Shown here piece after piece: positions 41,222-49,789 of a DNA stretch of 64,000 nucleotides. Made by a program: the position numbers and the translations under genes. Origin of the DNA: HT1-32 sp040219025 (GTDB lineage: Bacteria > Pseudomonadota > Alphaproteobacteria > Rhodospirillales > HT1-32); contig JAVJTE010000025.1 in assembly GCA_040219025.1 (NCBI GenBank), positions 62,001 to 126,000 of the forward strand, given 5' to 3'. The notes under the pieces were generated by a model. It saw nothing but the letters and a program-made list of their open reading frames with translations, was not told where the DNA came from and did no database searches. Within the stretch, counting starts at the first letter, position 1; each line of letters opens with the position of its first letter.

Positions 41222-42247
41222 TCAGACGCCGGGCATGACCGCGACACCGCCCCGTGGCCCCGTATTCAGGCGCTCGGCGAACTGCGGCTCCAGCGGGCGT
41301 CCGTGATGAAGATTGAGCCACAGCCTGAGCAGCCGGCGTTTTTTCCGGGGATCATCATAGTCTTCGAAATCTGTGCGCGCGTGAAGCACGCTGTGATTGT
41401 TCAGTAACTGAATGTCGCCGCGCTTGAAATCCATGTCAAAACGAATGCCGTCGGAAAGGGCGATCTGCCCGACCGTCTTCACCGCTTCCAGCTCGAGGCC
41501 GGTGAGAGGCATGCCGGCCTTGGCCATGCCATCGACGATGCTGCGTTCGTTGAACCGGCAGCTCAGCAGGCCCTGAAAATAGCTGAAAACCGGCACCCGG
41601 TGATTGGTGACCTCCTCCGGGTCGCCGGTTGCCCCCTCGCCCCGCAGATCATAATGGAAGCCCCGGAACAGGGGCTCCAGAAATTCCGGTCGGGTCTCCA
41701 GCAGACGGTTGAAGATGGCACCGGAACTGGCCACGATGCTCTCGCCGCCGGTCTTTGACGGATGCATGCATAACAGGCCGACAATATCGGAACTGTCGCA
41801 ATGCGCCTTGATGCCGTTGTTGGTGGTGTATCCCCGGACATTCTTTGAATAGTAGTCCCGGCCATGGTCCTTTACCTCGCCGATACGGTGACCTCTGGCA
41901 TTCTGGGTGATCGGGACACCAAGATGACAGGCCAGCCCCCAGTACAGGGCGTAGGCGAAGCGGTCGTCATAATCATCAACCTGCAGTCCCCGGATCAGCA
42001 GAATGCCGCGCCCCTGTTCCAGATCATGCTGAAACTGCTTCATCTTCGCGCCAAATACCGGCAGCGGAAAATCCGACTCGTCAAATTCGTAGGCACCGCG
42101 TCCTGTAGCCAGAACCGCTTCCGTTGCAGCCTCGATTTCCCGTATCTCGGACTCTGACAGAAGGTAAATCCAGTCCTTGTCCTGACGCAGTTGATCTGCT
42201 GTCCATACACTTGCAGCAGTATAAGGTTTGGTGAGTAAAGCCTGCAT
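41222..42247 (-). CDS. TauD/TfdA-family Fe(II)/2-oxoglutarate dioxygenase
   Basis: A 341-residue enzyme. The iron ligands are H149 and D151 (KAHCDSSDIVGLLC), and the distal His is H289 in NNHSVLHARTDF, followed by the 2-oxoglutarate-binding arginine R308 in RLLRLW. The family uses 2-oxoglutarate and O2 to hydroxylate a substrate, for example taurine, gamma-butyrobetaine or herbicide acids. The N-terminal 60 residues are not typical of TauD. Substrate unknown. It is divergent from the SDR gene with 72 bases between starts, so joint control is possible. Confidence 0.88.
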   Translation of the reverse strand: MQALLTKPYTAASVWTADQLRQDKDWIYLLSESEIREIEAATEAVLATGRGAYEFDESDFPLPVFGAKMKQFQHDLEQGRGILLIRGLQVDDYDDRFAYALYWGLACHLGVPITQNARGHRIGEVKDHGRDYYSKNVRGYTTNNGIKAHCDSSDIVGLLCMHPSKTGGESIVASSGAIFNRLLETRPEFLEPLFRGFHYDLRGEGATGDPEEVTNHRVPVFSYFQGLLSCRFNERSIVDGMAKAGMPLTGLELEAVKTVGQIALSDGIRFDMDFKRGDIQLLNNHSVLHARTDFEDYDDPRKKRRLLRLWLNLHHGRPLEPQFAERLNTGPRGGVAVMPGV

Positions 42248-42319
42248 AGCCGGTGTCCCGAATGTGAGATCTATAAATTTGTTCGGACATTATAACGATA
42301 TTCTGGAAGGAACGACAAG

Positions 42320-43093
42320 ATGGCTGATGACCTCAATGACATGAAGGAACTTTCCGGCAGGGTTGCCATCGTCACAGGCAGCGCGCGAAACATTGGCCGC
42401 GCCAGCGCCATAGAACTGGCGCGTGCCGGGGCCGCCGTGATGGTGCATGCAAGAACCTCTGGCGGGGACTGCCAGGAAACGGTTGATCTGATCCGGTCGA
42501 TTGGCGGTCACGCCGAATACCGGCTGGCCGATGTTACCGACCCGGGCGCGGTTGCCGGGCTGGTCGCCGAGACCGCCGACATCTTTGGCGGGGTCGATAT
42601 TCTGGTTTCCAACGCCGCAGAACGCAGCGCCTGCCGCTTTCAGGATCTCGACTGGGAACTGTTCTCGCGAACCGTCGATATCGCCCTTGGCGGCCTGTTT
42701 CATCTGGCCAAGGCCGGCTGGCCGGAACTGGCAAAGCGCGGTGGTGGCTCAATCATTGCCATGGGTGGCATGACATCATTCACCGGGTTGATACACCGGG
42801 CACATGTCACCGCAGCCAAATCAGCCGTTTCCGGCCTGATTCGCAATCTCGCGCTTGATCTGGCAGAAGAAAATATCCGCGCCAATACAATTATGGTCGG
42901 TCAGATTGAAACACTGAACGCCGATGGCTCACGCAAGAAGAAACCGCATGACGGCACCATCAACATTCCGCTGGGCCGACTTGGACAACCGCAGGATATT
43001 GCTGGTCTTGTGCGTTTTCTGAGTGGTCCTGCTGCCGGTTATATTACGGGCCAGAGCCTGCACTGTAACGGTGGTGCGCTGACGGTGCCCTGA
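42320..43093 (+). CDS. Short-chain dehydrogenase/reductase-like protein lacking classic catalytic Tyr
   Basis: A 257-residue SDR fold. The NAD(P)-binding loop is TGSARNIGR (19-27), and NAAE (98-101) corresponds to the NAG motif. The YxxxK catalytic motif is replaced: the lysine is K167 but the position four before it is V163 (H162-V-T-A-A-K), and the catalytic Ser region reads MGGMTS instead of ISS. The C-terminus has the normal GAALTVP-type end. It may therefore use another base, such as H162, or not be an oxidoreductase. Divergent from the Fe/2OG oxygenase gene. Confidence 0.82.
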   Translation: MADDLNDMKELSGRVAIVTGSARNIGRASAIELARAGAAVMVHARTSGGDCQETVDLIRSIGGHAEYRLADVTDPGAVAGLVAETADIFGGVDILVSNAAERSACRFQDLDWELFSRTVDIALGGLFHLAKAGWPELAKRGGGSIIAMGGMTSFTGLIHRAHVTAAKSAVSGLIRNLALDLAEENIRANTIMVGQIETLNADGSRKKKPHDGTINIPLGRLGQPQDIAGLVRFLSGPAAGYITGQSLHCNGGALTVP

Positions 43094-43211
43094 CAGATAT
43101 TATCACATTTATGACAGCTTTCCTCTATCGACAGTTGCTATCGCCGCTAAAAGTCCTACAAATGTATTAGGGCTCGAGGGGGTGTCATTTTACGGTTATT
43201 GGAACTTGAGC

Positions 43212-43745
43212 ATGAAAAAAAACAAATCGACTGAAAAAGTCGTCGCTGAGTCCGGTCGCGGACGCATCCGGGGACGGACTGCATCCGGAAAACCCAACCC
43301 TGTCGATGTACATGTCGGTGGGCGACTGCGTGAGCGCAGGACACTCCTGGGAATGAGCCAGACATCGCTTGCCGAAGCCATCGGCCTGACCTTCCAGCAG
43401 GTCCAGAAATATGAAAGCGGTGCCAACCGGATGGGCGCATCGCGGCTTTTTGAGATGGCCACGGTGCTGGATACGGATATTTCCTACTTCTTTGAAGGCA
43501 TGTCCGATGATGTCGCAGCCTCCAGTCCGCGCCAGATCATGGACCGAGATACCGATCCGGAAGTCGAGGAAACCCGCAATCCGATGCTCCGTCGGGAAAC
43601 TCTGGAACTGGTCCGTGCCTTCTACAAATTCCCGACCACCGAGATGCGCGAACAGTTTACCAATCTGACGCAGTTGCTGTCGGCTGAAGAGAAAGCTCTC
43701 AAGGCTGCAAAGACGAAGCGCAAATCAAAGGCAGCGAAAGCCTGA
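43212..43745 (+). CDS. XRE-family helix-turn-helix regulator
   Basis: A 177-residue protein from the ATG at 43212; a GTG at 43182 gives ten more residues. Residues about 30-88 form an XRE helix-turn-helix: RLRERRTLLGMSQTSLAEAIGLTFQQVQKYESGANRMGASRLFEMATVLD. The N-terminus is basic (lysine/arginine-rich) and the C-terminal 80 residues are helical, ending with a lysine-rich tail. This layout is common in alphaproteobacterial regulators; no ligand is indicated. Its end is 5 bases from the end of paaY. Confidence 0.88.
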   Translation: MKKNKSTEKVVAESGRGRIRGRTASGKPNPVDVHVGGRLRERRTLLGMSQTSLAEAIGLTFQQVQKYESGANRMGASRLFEMATVLDTDISYFFEGMSDDVAASSPRQIMDRDTDPEVEETRNPMLRRETLELVRAFYKFPTTEMREQFTNLTQLLSAEEKALKAAKTKRKSKAAKA

Positions 43746-43749
43746 CAAC

Positions 43750-44343
43750 CTAGCTCCGGGACTTTGGCCGGATATCGCTGCGGTAGCGCGGCCTGTCCGG
43801 CTGCGGCGCAGGCAATGGTTCTGTCTCTCTGAGTGTGGTGCGGCATCGACGGGTCAGTTCCTTGTATTCGTCGGTGCCCTTGACCTTCCAGGCAATTTCA
43901 CCCTCGCCAAGCGCCCGGACAACCTTTGCCGGCAACCCCGCTGCAAGCGAATTCGCGGGAACTTCAAAACCTGCCTTCACAAAGGCCATGGCGGCGACAA
44001 AAGCGTTCTCGCCGATGATCGCACCATCCATGACCACGGCATTCATGCCAACCAGCGCATTCCGCCGGATGGTGCAGCCATGCAGCACGGCACCATGCCC
44101 GATATGTCCGTCAACCTCGACCAGGGTATCGGTTCCCGGAAAGCCGTGCATGACGCAGTTATCTTGAAGGTTGCTCCCTGATTCGAGAATGATCCGCCCG
44201 AAGTCTCCCCGCAGGCTGGCCCCCGGACCGACATAGCAATCCGGCCCGATAATGACATCGCCGATCAGTACAGCTGTCGGATGGACAAAGGCTGTCGGAT
44301 CGACAACCGGGATCAGGTCTTCGATGGCATAGATACGGGCCAC
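43750..44343 (-). CDS. paaY: PaaY-like gamma-carbonic-anhydrase-fold protein
   Basis: A 197-residue left-handed beta-helix protein. The GTG at 44343 is used because AGAGGA lies just upstream and the protein then starts like the family (VARIYAIEDLIPVVDPTAFVHPTAVLIGDV). Repeated hexapeptides and metal histidines are seen in HPTAVLIGD, MHGFPGTD and HIGHGAVLHGC. PaaY hydrolyses ring-hydroxylated CoA thioesters and is accessory to phenylacetate breakdown. It is divergent from a paaG-like gene, which supports the name. Gamma carbonic anhydrase function cannot be excluded. Confidence 0.83.
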   Translation of the reverse strand: MARIYAIEDLIPVVDPTAFVHPTAVLIGDVIIGPDCYVGPGASLRGDFGRIILESGSNLQDNCVMHGFPGTDTLVEVDGHIGHGAVLHGCTIRRNALVGMNAVVMDGAIIGENAFVAAMAFVKAGFEVPANSLAAGLPAKVVRALGEGEIAWKVKGTDEYKELTRRCRTTLRETEPLPAPQPDRPRYRSDIRPKSRS

Positions 44344-44477
44344 AATTCTATCCTCTTGCAGGGTGCCGCCGGGTCGGCATTGACCGGGCGGGCAGTCATT
44401 GCATAATCCAGCCTCATCCGGGTGGCAACGCAGACAATGCATCCCCCGCTCCCTCCCGACAGATCGGAGACGGCATC

Positions 44478-45272
44478 ATGAGTTATCAAACCATCCAGTA
44501 TGAAGAGCGCGATGGCTATGCCGTCCTGACCCTGAACCGGCCGGAGCGGCTGAACGCCTTTACCGGCGTCATGCATGCTGAAATCCGCGAAGCCCTGGAC
44601 CGGGTCGCCGGCAACAAAGCCAACCGGGCGATGATACTGACCGGTGCAGGCCGGGGGTTCTGTGCCGGACAGGATCTGAACGACCGGGTGATGGGCGATG
44701 ACGATGCCCCTCCACCCGATCTCGGCCACACCCTGGAGACGCTTTACAACCCGCTGGTCCGGACGATCCGTGCGCTCGAAATGCCGGTGATTTCTGCCGT
44801 TAACGGCGTTGCCGCCGGTGCAGGTGCCAATCTGGCACTCGGCGGCGACCTGGTGATCGCTGCCCGCTCCGCAAAATTCATTCAGGCGTTCTGTCGCATC
44901 GGACTGGTGCCGGATGGCGGCGGGACATGGTTGCTGCCCAATCTGGCCGGACGGGCGAAGGCGATGGCGATGGCCATGCTGGGTGAGCCCGTCAGCGCCG
45001 AGGAAGCCGAGCGTATCGGTCTGATCTGGAAAGTTGTCGAAGACGAGGCACTGATGCCGGAAGCCTGCAAGCTTGCCTCACGGCTGGCGACCCAGCCGAC
45101 GGCGGGTCTGGTAGCCATCAAGCAGCTGATTACCGCGGCCAGTTCAAACAGTCTGGACGCGCAGCTCGATCTTGAACGCGACACCCAGCAGCGTCTGGGC
45201 CGCAGCCATGATTACCGGGAGGGTGTGCGTGCCTTCCTCGGCAAGCGCGAGCCGGTCTTCAAAGGCGAATAA
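44478..45272 (+). CDS. paaG: Enoyl-CoA hydratase/isomerase, PaaG-like
   Basis: A 264-residue crotonase-fold enzyme. It has the oxyanion segments MILTGAGRGFCAGQDLNDR and NGVAAGAGANLALGGDLVIAARSAKFIQAFCRIGLVPDGGGTWLLP, then EPVSAEEAERIGLIWKVV. The RGFCAGQDLNDR and GLVPDGGGTW patterns are close to PaaG, which isomerises ring-1,2-epoxyphenylacetyl-CoA to the oxepin form. The rest of the phenylacetate pathway is not in the window, so the enzyme could also serve another acyl-CoA. It is divergent from paaY with 134 bases between. Confidence 0.8.
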   Translation: MSYQTIQYEERDGYAVLTLNRPERLNAFTGVMHAEIREALDRVAGNKANRAMILTGAGRGFCAGQDLNDRVMGDDDAPPPDLGHTLETLYNPLVRTIRALEMPVISAVNGVAAGAGANLALGGDLVIAARSAKFIQAFCRIGLVPDGGGTWLLPNLAGRAKAMAMAMLGEPVSAEEAERIGLIWKVVEDEALMPEACKLASRLATQPTAGLVAIKQLITAASSNSLDAQLDLERDTQQRLGRSHDYREGVRAFLGKREPVFKGE

Positions 45273-45290
45273 GCCGCCCGGAAAGCCGGT

Positions 45291-45866
45291 TCAGGCAGGC
45301 TGCCAGTCCGACCGGACATCGGCCACCGTGGCCCGGGGGCGTTCGTCCGGTTTATCCTGCGCGCTGCCGATATAGACATAGCCGGCAAGCTTCTCGTCCG
45401 GTGCAAGTCCGACAAGTTTGAGGAAGTCCGCATCATAGGCATACCATTCGGTCAGCCATTGCGCGGCATAGCCCAGGGCATGAGCCGCATTCAGCATGTT
45501 CATGCAGACCGCACCGGAGGACAGCACCTGTTCCCATTCGGGGATTTTCGGGTGCGCAGGCGCTGCTTTCGACACAACGGCAACCACGACAGGCGCCCTC
45601 AGCAGACGGGTCCGTTCGATCACCAGCTGCTGCTCCCGGCAGCCTTCATTCTTCCGCCGGAAAATATCTTCGAGCTTTTCCCCGAGAACGGCACGGGCAT
45701 CACCGGCAATCACGATATAGCGCCAGGGAAACAGCTTCCCGTGGTCCGGCACCCGCAAACCGGCACCGAGAATTTTATCCAGTGTTTCCGGGTCAGGGCC
45801 CGGCTCGTCCATCATGCGGGCGAGGACCGAACGGCGGGACATGAGGAATTCATAATGTTCTGACAC
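45291..45866 (-). CDS. Nitroreductase-family oxidoreductase
   Basis: A 191-residue FMN-dependent nitroreductase fold. The GTG at 45866 follows CGGAGAAG and gives the family start EHYEFLMSRRSVLARMMDEPGPD, then LRVPDHGKLFPWRYIVIAGDAR. The pattern fits YdjA-like small nitroreductases. The C-terminal stretch GYVYIGSAQDKPDERPRATVADVRSDW is typical. The substrate is unknown. The gene is convergent with paaG, its end being 19 bases from the paaG stop. Confidence 0.86.
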   Translation of the reverse strand: MSEHYEFLMSRRSVLARMMDEPGPDPETLDKILGAGLRVPDHGKLFPWRYIVIAGDARAVLGEKLEDIFRRKNEGCREQQLVIERTRLLRAPVVVAVVSKAAPAHPKIPEWEQVLSSGAVCMNMLNAAHALGYAAQWLTEWYAYDADFLKLVGLAPDEKLAGYVYIGSAQDKPDERPRATVADVRSDWQPA

Positions 45867-45944
45867 GGGCTTCTCCGGAAGGCGAAAATCACAGGACCTG
45901 ATATCTGCTGACTTCACAGGCGATCTTCAAGCCCATTCCGCAAG

Positions 45945-46343
45945 TCAGTTCGGAAACCACACCTCACCGGACTCAAGATATTCACGCAGGTAAATATCCG
46001 AGCGCCCCATATCCTGAAAAACGACATCAAGGATTGAATGGATCTGTGTGACAAAATCCGGCGGGTGAAGATCCTGCGCAGCCTCGACCCGTTTCAGAAG
46101 TTCATCATGCTCCACGGCGTGGGATTCAGTCTCCGGAAAGCCGATTTCTGACATGAATGCCTCTTCGTTGCTGAAATGGTCTTTCAGCATTCGCGCAACT
46201 CTTGAAAGTGCTGTCCTGACGCCGGCGGGATCAGAAACATCCGCCGATTTCTTCACCTCGCTGATTTCAGTCAGAATTGCCTGATGCTCTTCATCAATCG
46301 ACTCTACACCGATCAGAAAGCCGGATGGTATTGTATACTGCAT
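45945..46343 (-). CDS. Bacteriohemerythrin with one iron ligand replaced
   Basis: A 132-residue four-helix-bundle hemerythrin. The ATG at 46343 has AGGGG upstream; an earlier ATG would add 16 residues. Expected diiron ligands seen are H20, H56, E60, H75, H79 and D116. The sixth position, a histidine in the HIxxSD motif of bacterial homologues, reads DMGRSD, so D111 replaces it. The site may be altered or bind one metal differently. Hemerythrins bind O2 or act in oxygen sensing. It is divergent from the PAS-receptor pair, 133 bases between starts. Confidence 0.85.
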   Translation of the reverse strand: MQYTIPSGFLIGVESIDEEHQAILTEISEVKKSADVSDPAGVRTALSRVARMLKDHFSNEEAFMSEIGFPETESHAVEHDELLKRVEAAQDLHPPDFVTQIHSILDVVFQDMGRSDIYLREYLESGEVWFPN

Positions 46344-46476
46344 ATATCTGCCCCTTTGCATATCCGGATAATATTGGTCTGCAGCCAGCATGAAATACGC
46401 ACATTTACGTATGTACAGAGGATCAACGATTTAAGTAAGGTCAGCCTGTTCATCCACTCCAGATAGGGTCAAAAGA

Positions 46477-47001
46477 ATGAGCGGGTCAGGAAACGAACGG
46501 TTCTTCGACAAAGATGATATCATTGTCAGTAAAACAGACCTCAAGGGTCGTCTGACCTACGCCAATGACATCTTCCTCTCCATCGCCGACTACAAGGAAG
46601 CCGAGGTTCTCGGGCAGCCGCATAGCCTGATCCGCAATCCCGACATGCCACGCGCCGTATTCAAGCTGCTGTGGGACAGAATCAGTTCCGGCAGGGAAAT
46701 TTTCGCCTACGTCGTGAACCGGACAAAATTCGGAGATTATTACTGGGTACTGGCCCACGTGACACCAAGCCGCGACAGCAAGGGCGAAATCAACGGCTAT
46801 CATTCAAACCGGCGGGTACCCGACCGGCAGATCATCCAGGACACGATTATTCCAATGTACGGGAAGATGCGGCGTCTGGAGGATGATACGGCCAACCGGA
46901 AGGACGGAATGGCGGCCTCGGCAAAGCTGCTTGAAGACTTTCTCAAGAACAGGAACCAGAGCTACGACGAGTTCATCGCCCGCATTCAACAAGCCGCCTA
47001 G
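46477..47001 (+). CDS. Aer-type PAS domain protein
   Basis: A 174-residue single PAS-domain protein. The segment SKTDLKGRLTYANDIFLSIADYKEAEVLGQPHSLIRNPDMP (about 18-58), then NRTKFGDYYWVLAHVTP, matches the FAD-binding PAS of Aer; where Aer has RHPDMP, this protein has RNPDMP. A C-terminal helical tail (about 125-174) could act as a connector to the receptor encoded 12 bases downstream. There are no membrane helices. It is likely a cytoplasmic redox sensor feeding the receptor next to it. Confidence 0.85.
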   Translation: MSGSGNERFFDKDDIIVSKTDLKGRLTYANDIFLSIADYKEAEVLGQPHSLIRNPDMPRAVFKLLWDRISSGREIFAYVVNRTKFGDYYWVLAHVTPSRDSKGEINGYHSNRRVPDRQIIQDTIIPMYGKMRRLEDDTANRKDGMAASAKLLEDFLKNRNQSYDEFIARIQQAA

Positions 47002-47013
47002 GGGGGTCGCAAA

Positions 47014-48165
47014 ATGTACATCGCGTCAGGCAAGAACGAGATCAACGAAATACTTGCGGTTTGCAAGGCCGTCGCAAACGGGGATTTCAATGCCCGGATC
47101 ACCAAAAGCAAATCGACAGGCAAATCGCTTGAACTGGTCAATGCAATCAACCGTCTGATCGACCGGACAGACGCTTTCGTGCGCGAAGCTGCGGCAACAA
47201 TGGACCATGTTCAGCAGAATAAATACTATCGCCGCATTTCGACAACGGGGATGGTCGGCGACTTTCTGGCAGCAGCGGAAGTCATCAACGCCGCCACGAT
47301 AAATGTCGAGGACCGGATCAACAAATTCTCTGCCATTATCGACGGGTTTGAAGGCACCGTCGGCGAAGTCGTCTCCACAATTTCATCCGCCGCGACCGAA
47401 TTGCGCAGCTCTGCCGAAACCATGAGCACGACCGCTGACAGCACCAGCCATCAGGCCACGACTGTCGCCGCTGCTGCTGAAGAGGCTTCGGTCAACGTCC
47501 AGACCGTTGCCGCTGCTGCCGAAGAGCTTTCATCCTCGATTGCCGAAATCAGCCGGCAGGTCGACAGTTCTGCGACAATCGCCGAGACCGCCGTCTCAAA
47601 TGCGGCAAATGCTTCGGAGCGGATCAAGCAAACCTCTGCGGCAGCATCTGAAATCAGCGAGGTGCTCACGCTGATTGAAGATATCGCCGAGAAGACCAAC
47701 CTGCTTGCCCTGAACGCCACGATCGAAGCCGCCAGAGCCGGTGAAGCCGGCAAGGGGTTCGCGGTGGTCGCCTCCGAGGTGAAGGATCTGGCAAACCAGA
47801 CTGCCCGGGCGACGGACCAGATCCGTTCGCGCATCGACGCTATGACGTCAGCAACCCGCGAGACGGTGACCGCCGTTGACGAGATCAACGAAATCATCGG
47901 CAAGATCCGGGAAAACAGTCTGGGTATCACTGATGCCATGACCCAGCAGCGTGATGCCACCAACGAAATCGCCTCCAATGTCGAACAGGCATCGGCAGGG
48001 ACATCCGAGGTTACCAGCAACATCCAGAACGTCACCGCCGCAGCCGTTGAGACCGGCAATGCAGCGGGCGATATCCTCAGCGCCTCAACGGAACTGTCAC
48101 GACAGGGCGAAATTCTGAGCACAGAAGTCGGCAACTTCCTTGCTGAAGTCAGGAAAATGACCTGA
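47014..48165 (+). CDS. Soluble methyl-accepting chemotaxis-like protein
   Basis: A 383-residue receptor-like protein with no membrane helices. An N-terminal helical part (about 1-90, GNGDFNARI-like AVANGDFNARITKS and DHVQQNKYYRRI) resembles a HAMP-like or Aer-type linker. The rest is a long coiled coil with methylation-type Gln/Glu/Ala-rich segments and the highly conserved hairpin tip EKTNLLALNATIEAARAGEAGKGFAVVASEVKDLA (about 229-263). It is 12 bases after the PAS gene, so the pair looks like an Aer protein split into two chains. It would signal to CheA in the cytoplasm. Confidence 0.9.
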   Translation: MYIASGKNEINEILAVCKAVANGDFNARITKSKSTGKSLELVNAINRLIDRTDAFVREAAATMDHVQQNKYYRRISTTGMVGDFLAAAEVINAATINVEDRINKFSAIIDGFEGTVGEVVSTISSAATELRSSAETMSTTADSTSHQATTVAAAAEEASVNVQTVAAAAEELSSSIAEISRQVDSSATIAETAVSNAANASERIKQTSAAASEISEVLTLIEDIAEKTNLLALNATIEAARAGEAGKGFAVVASEVKDLANQTARATDQIRSRIDAMTSATRETVTAVDEINEIIGKIRENSLGITDAMTQQRDATNEIASNVEQASAGTSEVTSNIQNVTAAAVETGNAAGDILSASTELSRQGEILSTEVGNFLAEVRKMT

Positions 48166-48293
48166 GGCATGAGCCGTCCTGCCTGAATGGCAACCGAACA
48201 CGGTGACATCGCCAAAGCGTGATACGAGTTTAGCAACCTCTGGCCGTCGAATGCGTTAATGTCCCGTCATCATCGTGATAACGGAGACTTCCC

Positions 48294-49703
48294 TTGCTGA
48301 TCGACGCCCCTGTGCATATTGCGCCCTCAGATTGCCGCGGCGTTCCGGTGTCCTGCCGGAACGCCGACGCCCTCGACGGACTTGAAAAGGCGCTGATCTG
48401 CGCCCTCTCGTTTCGCGGCGATGCGATTGCCGAAATCGACCGGGTACTGGAGTCCCATCCCGACTTCATCATGGGTCACCTGTTCAAGGCAGCCTGGCTG
48501 ACCCAGGCCATGGAAACCCGGATATACGGGGATATGCTGGCCGCCTGGAACCGGGCCAGTCAGCTGGCCGGAAATGCCAATGAACGCGAACTTGGCCACC
48601 TCACCGCTATCAGACACTGGATTGACGGCGACTTTCATCGGGCCGTGCAGGTCTGGGAAGATATCCTGACCCGCTGGCCGCTGGACCTCATGGCCCTGCA
48701 ACAGGCACATCTCAGCCATGTTCTGCTGGGTGATACGGATGGCCAGCGCGACACTGTCGCCCGGGTTTTCCCGCTGTGGGACGAATCCCTGCCCGGCTAT
48801 GAATTCGTGCTTGGCTTCTACGCCTTCGGGCTGGAGGAGAACGGCGACTATCACCGGGCGGAGGAACTGGCCCGCCAGGCCCTCGCCATCCGCCCCGACA
48901 ATCCCTATTCCGTTCATGCGGTTGCCCATGTCATGGAGATGCAGGGCCGCCAGCATGGCGGCATCCGCTTCATGGCAGATTACCGCCGCTACTGGGGAGA
49001 TTCGAATTTTGCCAACCATCTGTGGTGGCATACTTCCCTGTTTCACATCGATATCGGCCAGACTGACCGCGCCCTGAACATTTATGACGCCCATCTCCGC
49101 TCAAAGGAGCATGACGGCGACAAATACGAAGAACTGGATGCCTCTGCCCTGCTCTGGAGGTTACGGCTGCTTGGTGTGCAAACCGGGTCGCGCTGGCGAC
49201 AGCTGGCTGAAAAGTGGGAGCCGTCCGCCGTCGACACCCTCTATGCCTTCAACGATGTCCATGCGATGATGGCTTTTGTCTCGGACGACCGGACAGAAGC
49301 GCAGCATGCGCTGCTGACCGCCAACGAGCGCTATCTGGAGAATGCCAGCGACGCCAATGCTGCCATGAGCCGCGAGATCGGCCTGCCGTTCTGCCTTGCC
49401 ATGCAGGATTTTCATCATGAAAGGTACGGTGATTGCGTCGACCGCCTGCTGCCGGTCCGATATCGCACCTGGCGGCTTGGCGGCAGCCGGGCCCAGCGCG
49501 ATATCATCGGCTGGACCCTGCTGGAGGCTGCCCTGCGCGCCCGGCGATTTGAACTGGCACTGGCACTGGCGAATGAACGCTGCGCCCTGAAACCGGCCAG
49601 CCCGCAAAACTGGACCTATGTATCCCGGGCTTTTGCCGGTCTTGGAAAGACCTGTGAACGGAACCGCGCCCAGGCCCGTGCACAGGCTCTGATGGGAGAA
49701 TAA
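48294..49703 (+). CDS. TTC38-family tetratricopeptide protein
   Basis: A 469-residue helical repeat protein starting at a TTG (48294) after a GGAGA site. The segment SVHAVAHVMEMQGRQHGGIRFM and the following NHLWWHTSLFHIDIGQTDRALNIYD are hallmarks of the TTC38-like family. The repeats have the pattern WxxAxxLxP and are spread over the chain. The function is not known. It is the first of three rightward genes with no close link to the transferase 86 bases on. Confidence 0.83.
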   Translation: MLIDAPVHIAPSDCRGVPVSCRNADALDGLEKALICALSFRGDAIAEIDRVLESHPDFIMGHLFKAAWLTQAMETRIYGDMLAAWNRASQLAGNANERELGHLTAIRHWIDGDFHRAVQVWEDILTRWPLDLMALQQAHLSHVLLGDTDGQRDTVARVFPLWDESLPGYEFVLGFYAFGLEENGDYHRAEELARQALAIRPDNPYSVHAVAHVMEMQGRQHGGIRFMADYRRYWGDSNFANHLWWHTSLFHIDIGQTDRALNIYDAHLRSKEHDGDKYEELDASALLWRLRLLGVQTGSRWRQLAEKWEPSAVDTLYAFNDVHAMMAFVSDDRTEAQHALLTANERYLENASDANAAMSREIGLPFCLAMQDFHHERYGDCVDRLLPVRYRTWRLGGSRAQRDIIGWTLLEAALRARRFELALALANERCALKPASPQNWTYVSRAFAGLGKTCERNRAQARAQALMGE

Positions 49704-49789
49704 GGCCGGGCCCCGCCGCACAGAGAGCAGGTTGTGATCGGATTTGCGTGAACCTATGCTGATGGCCTTGAACATCACGCATTCCGGGC

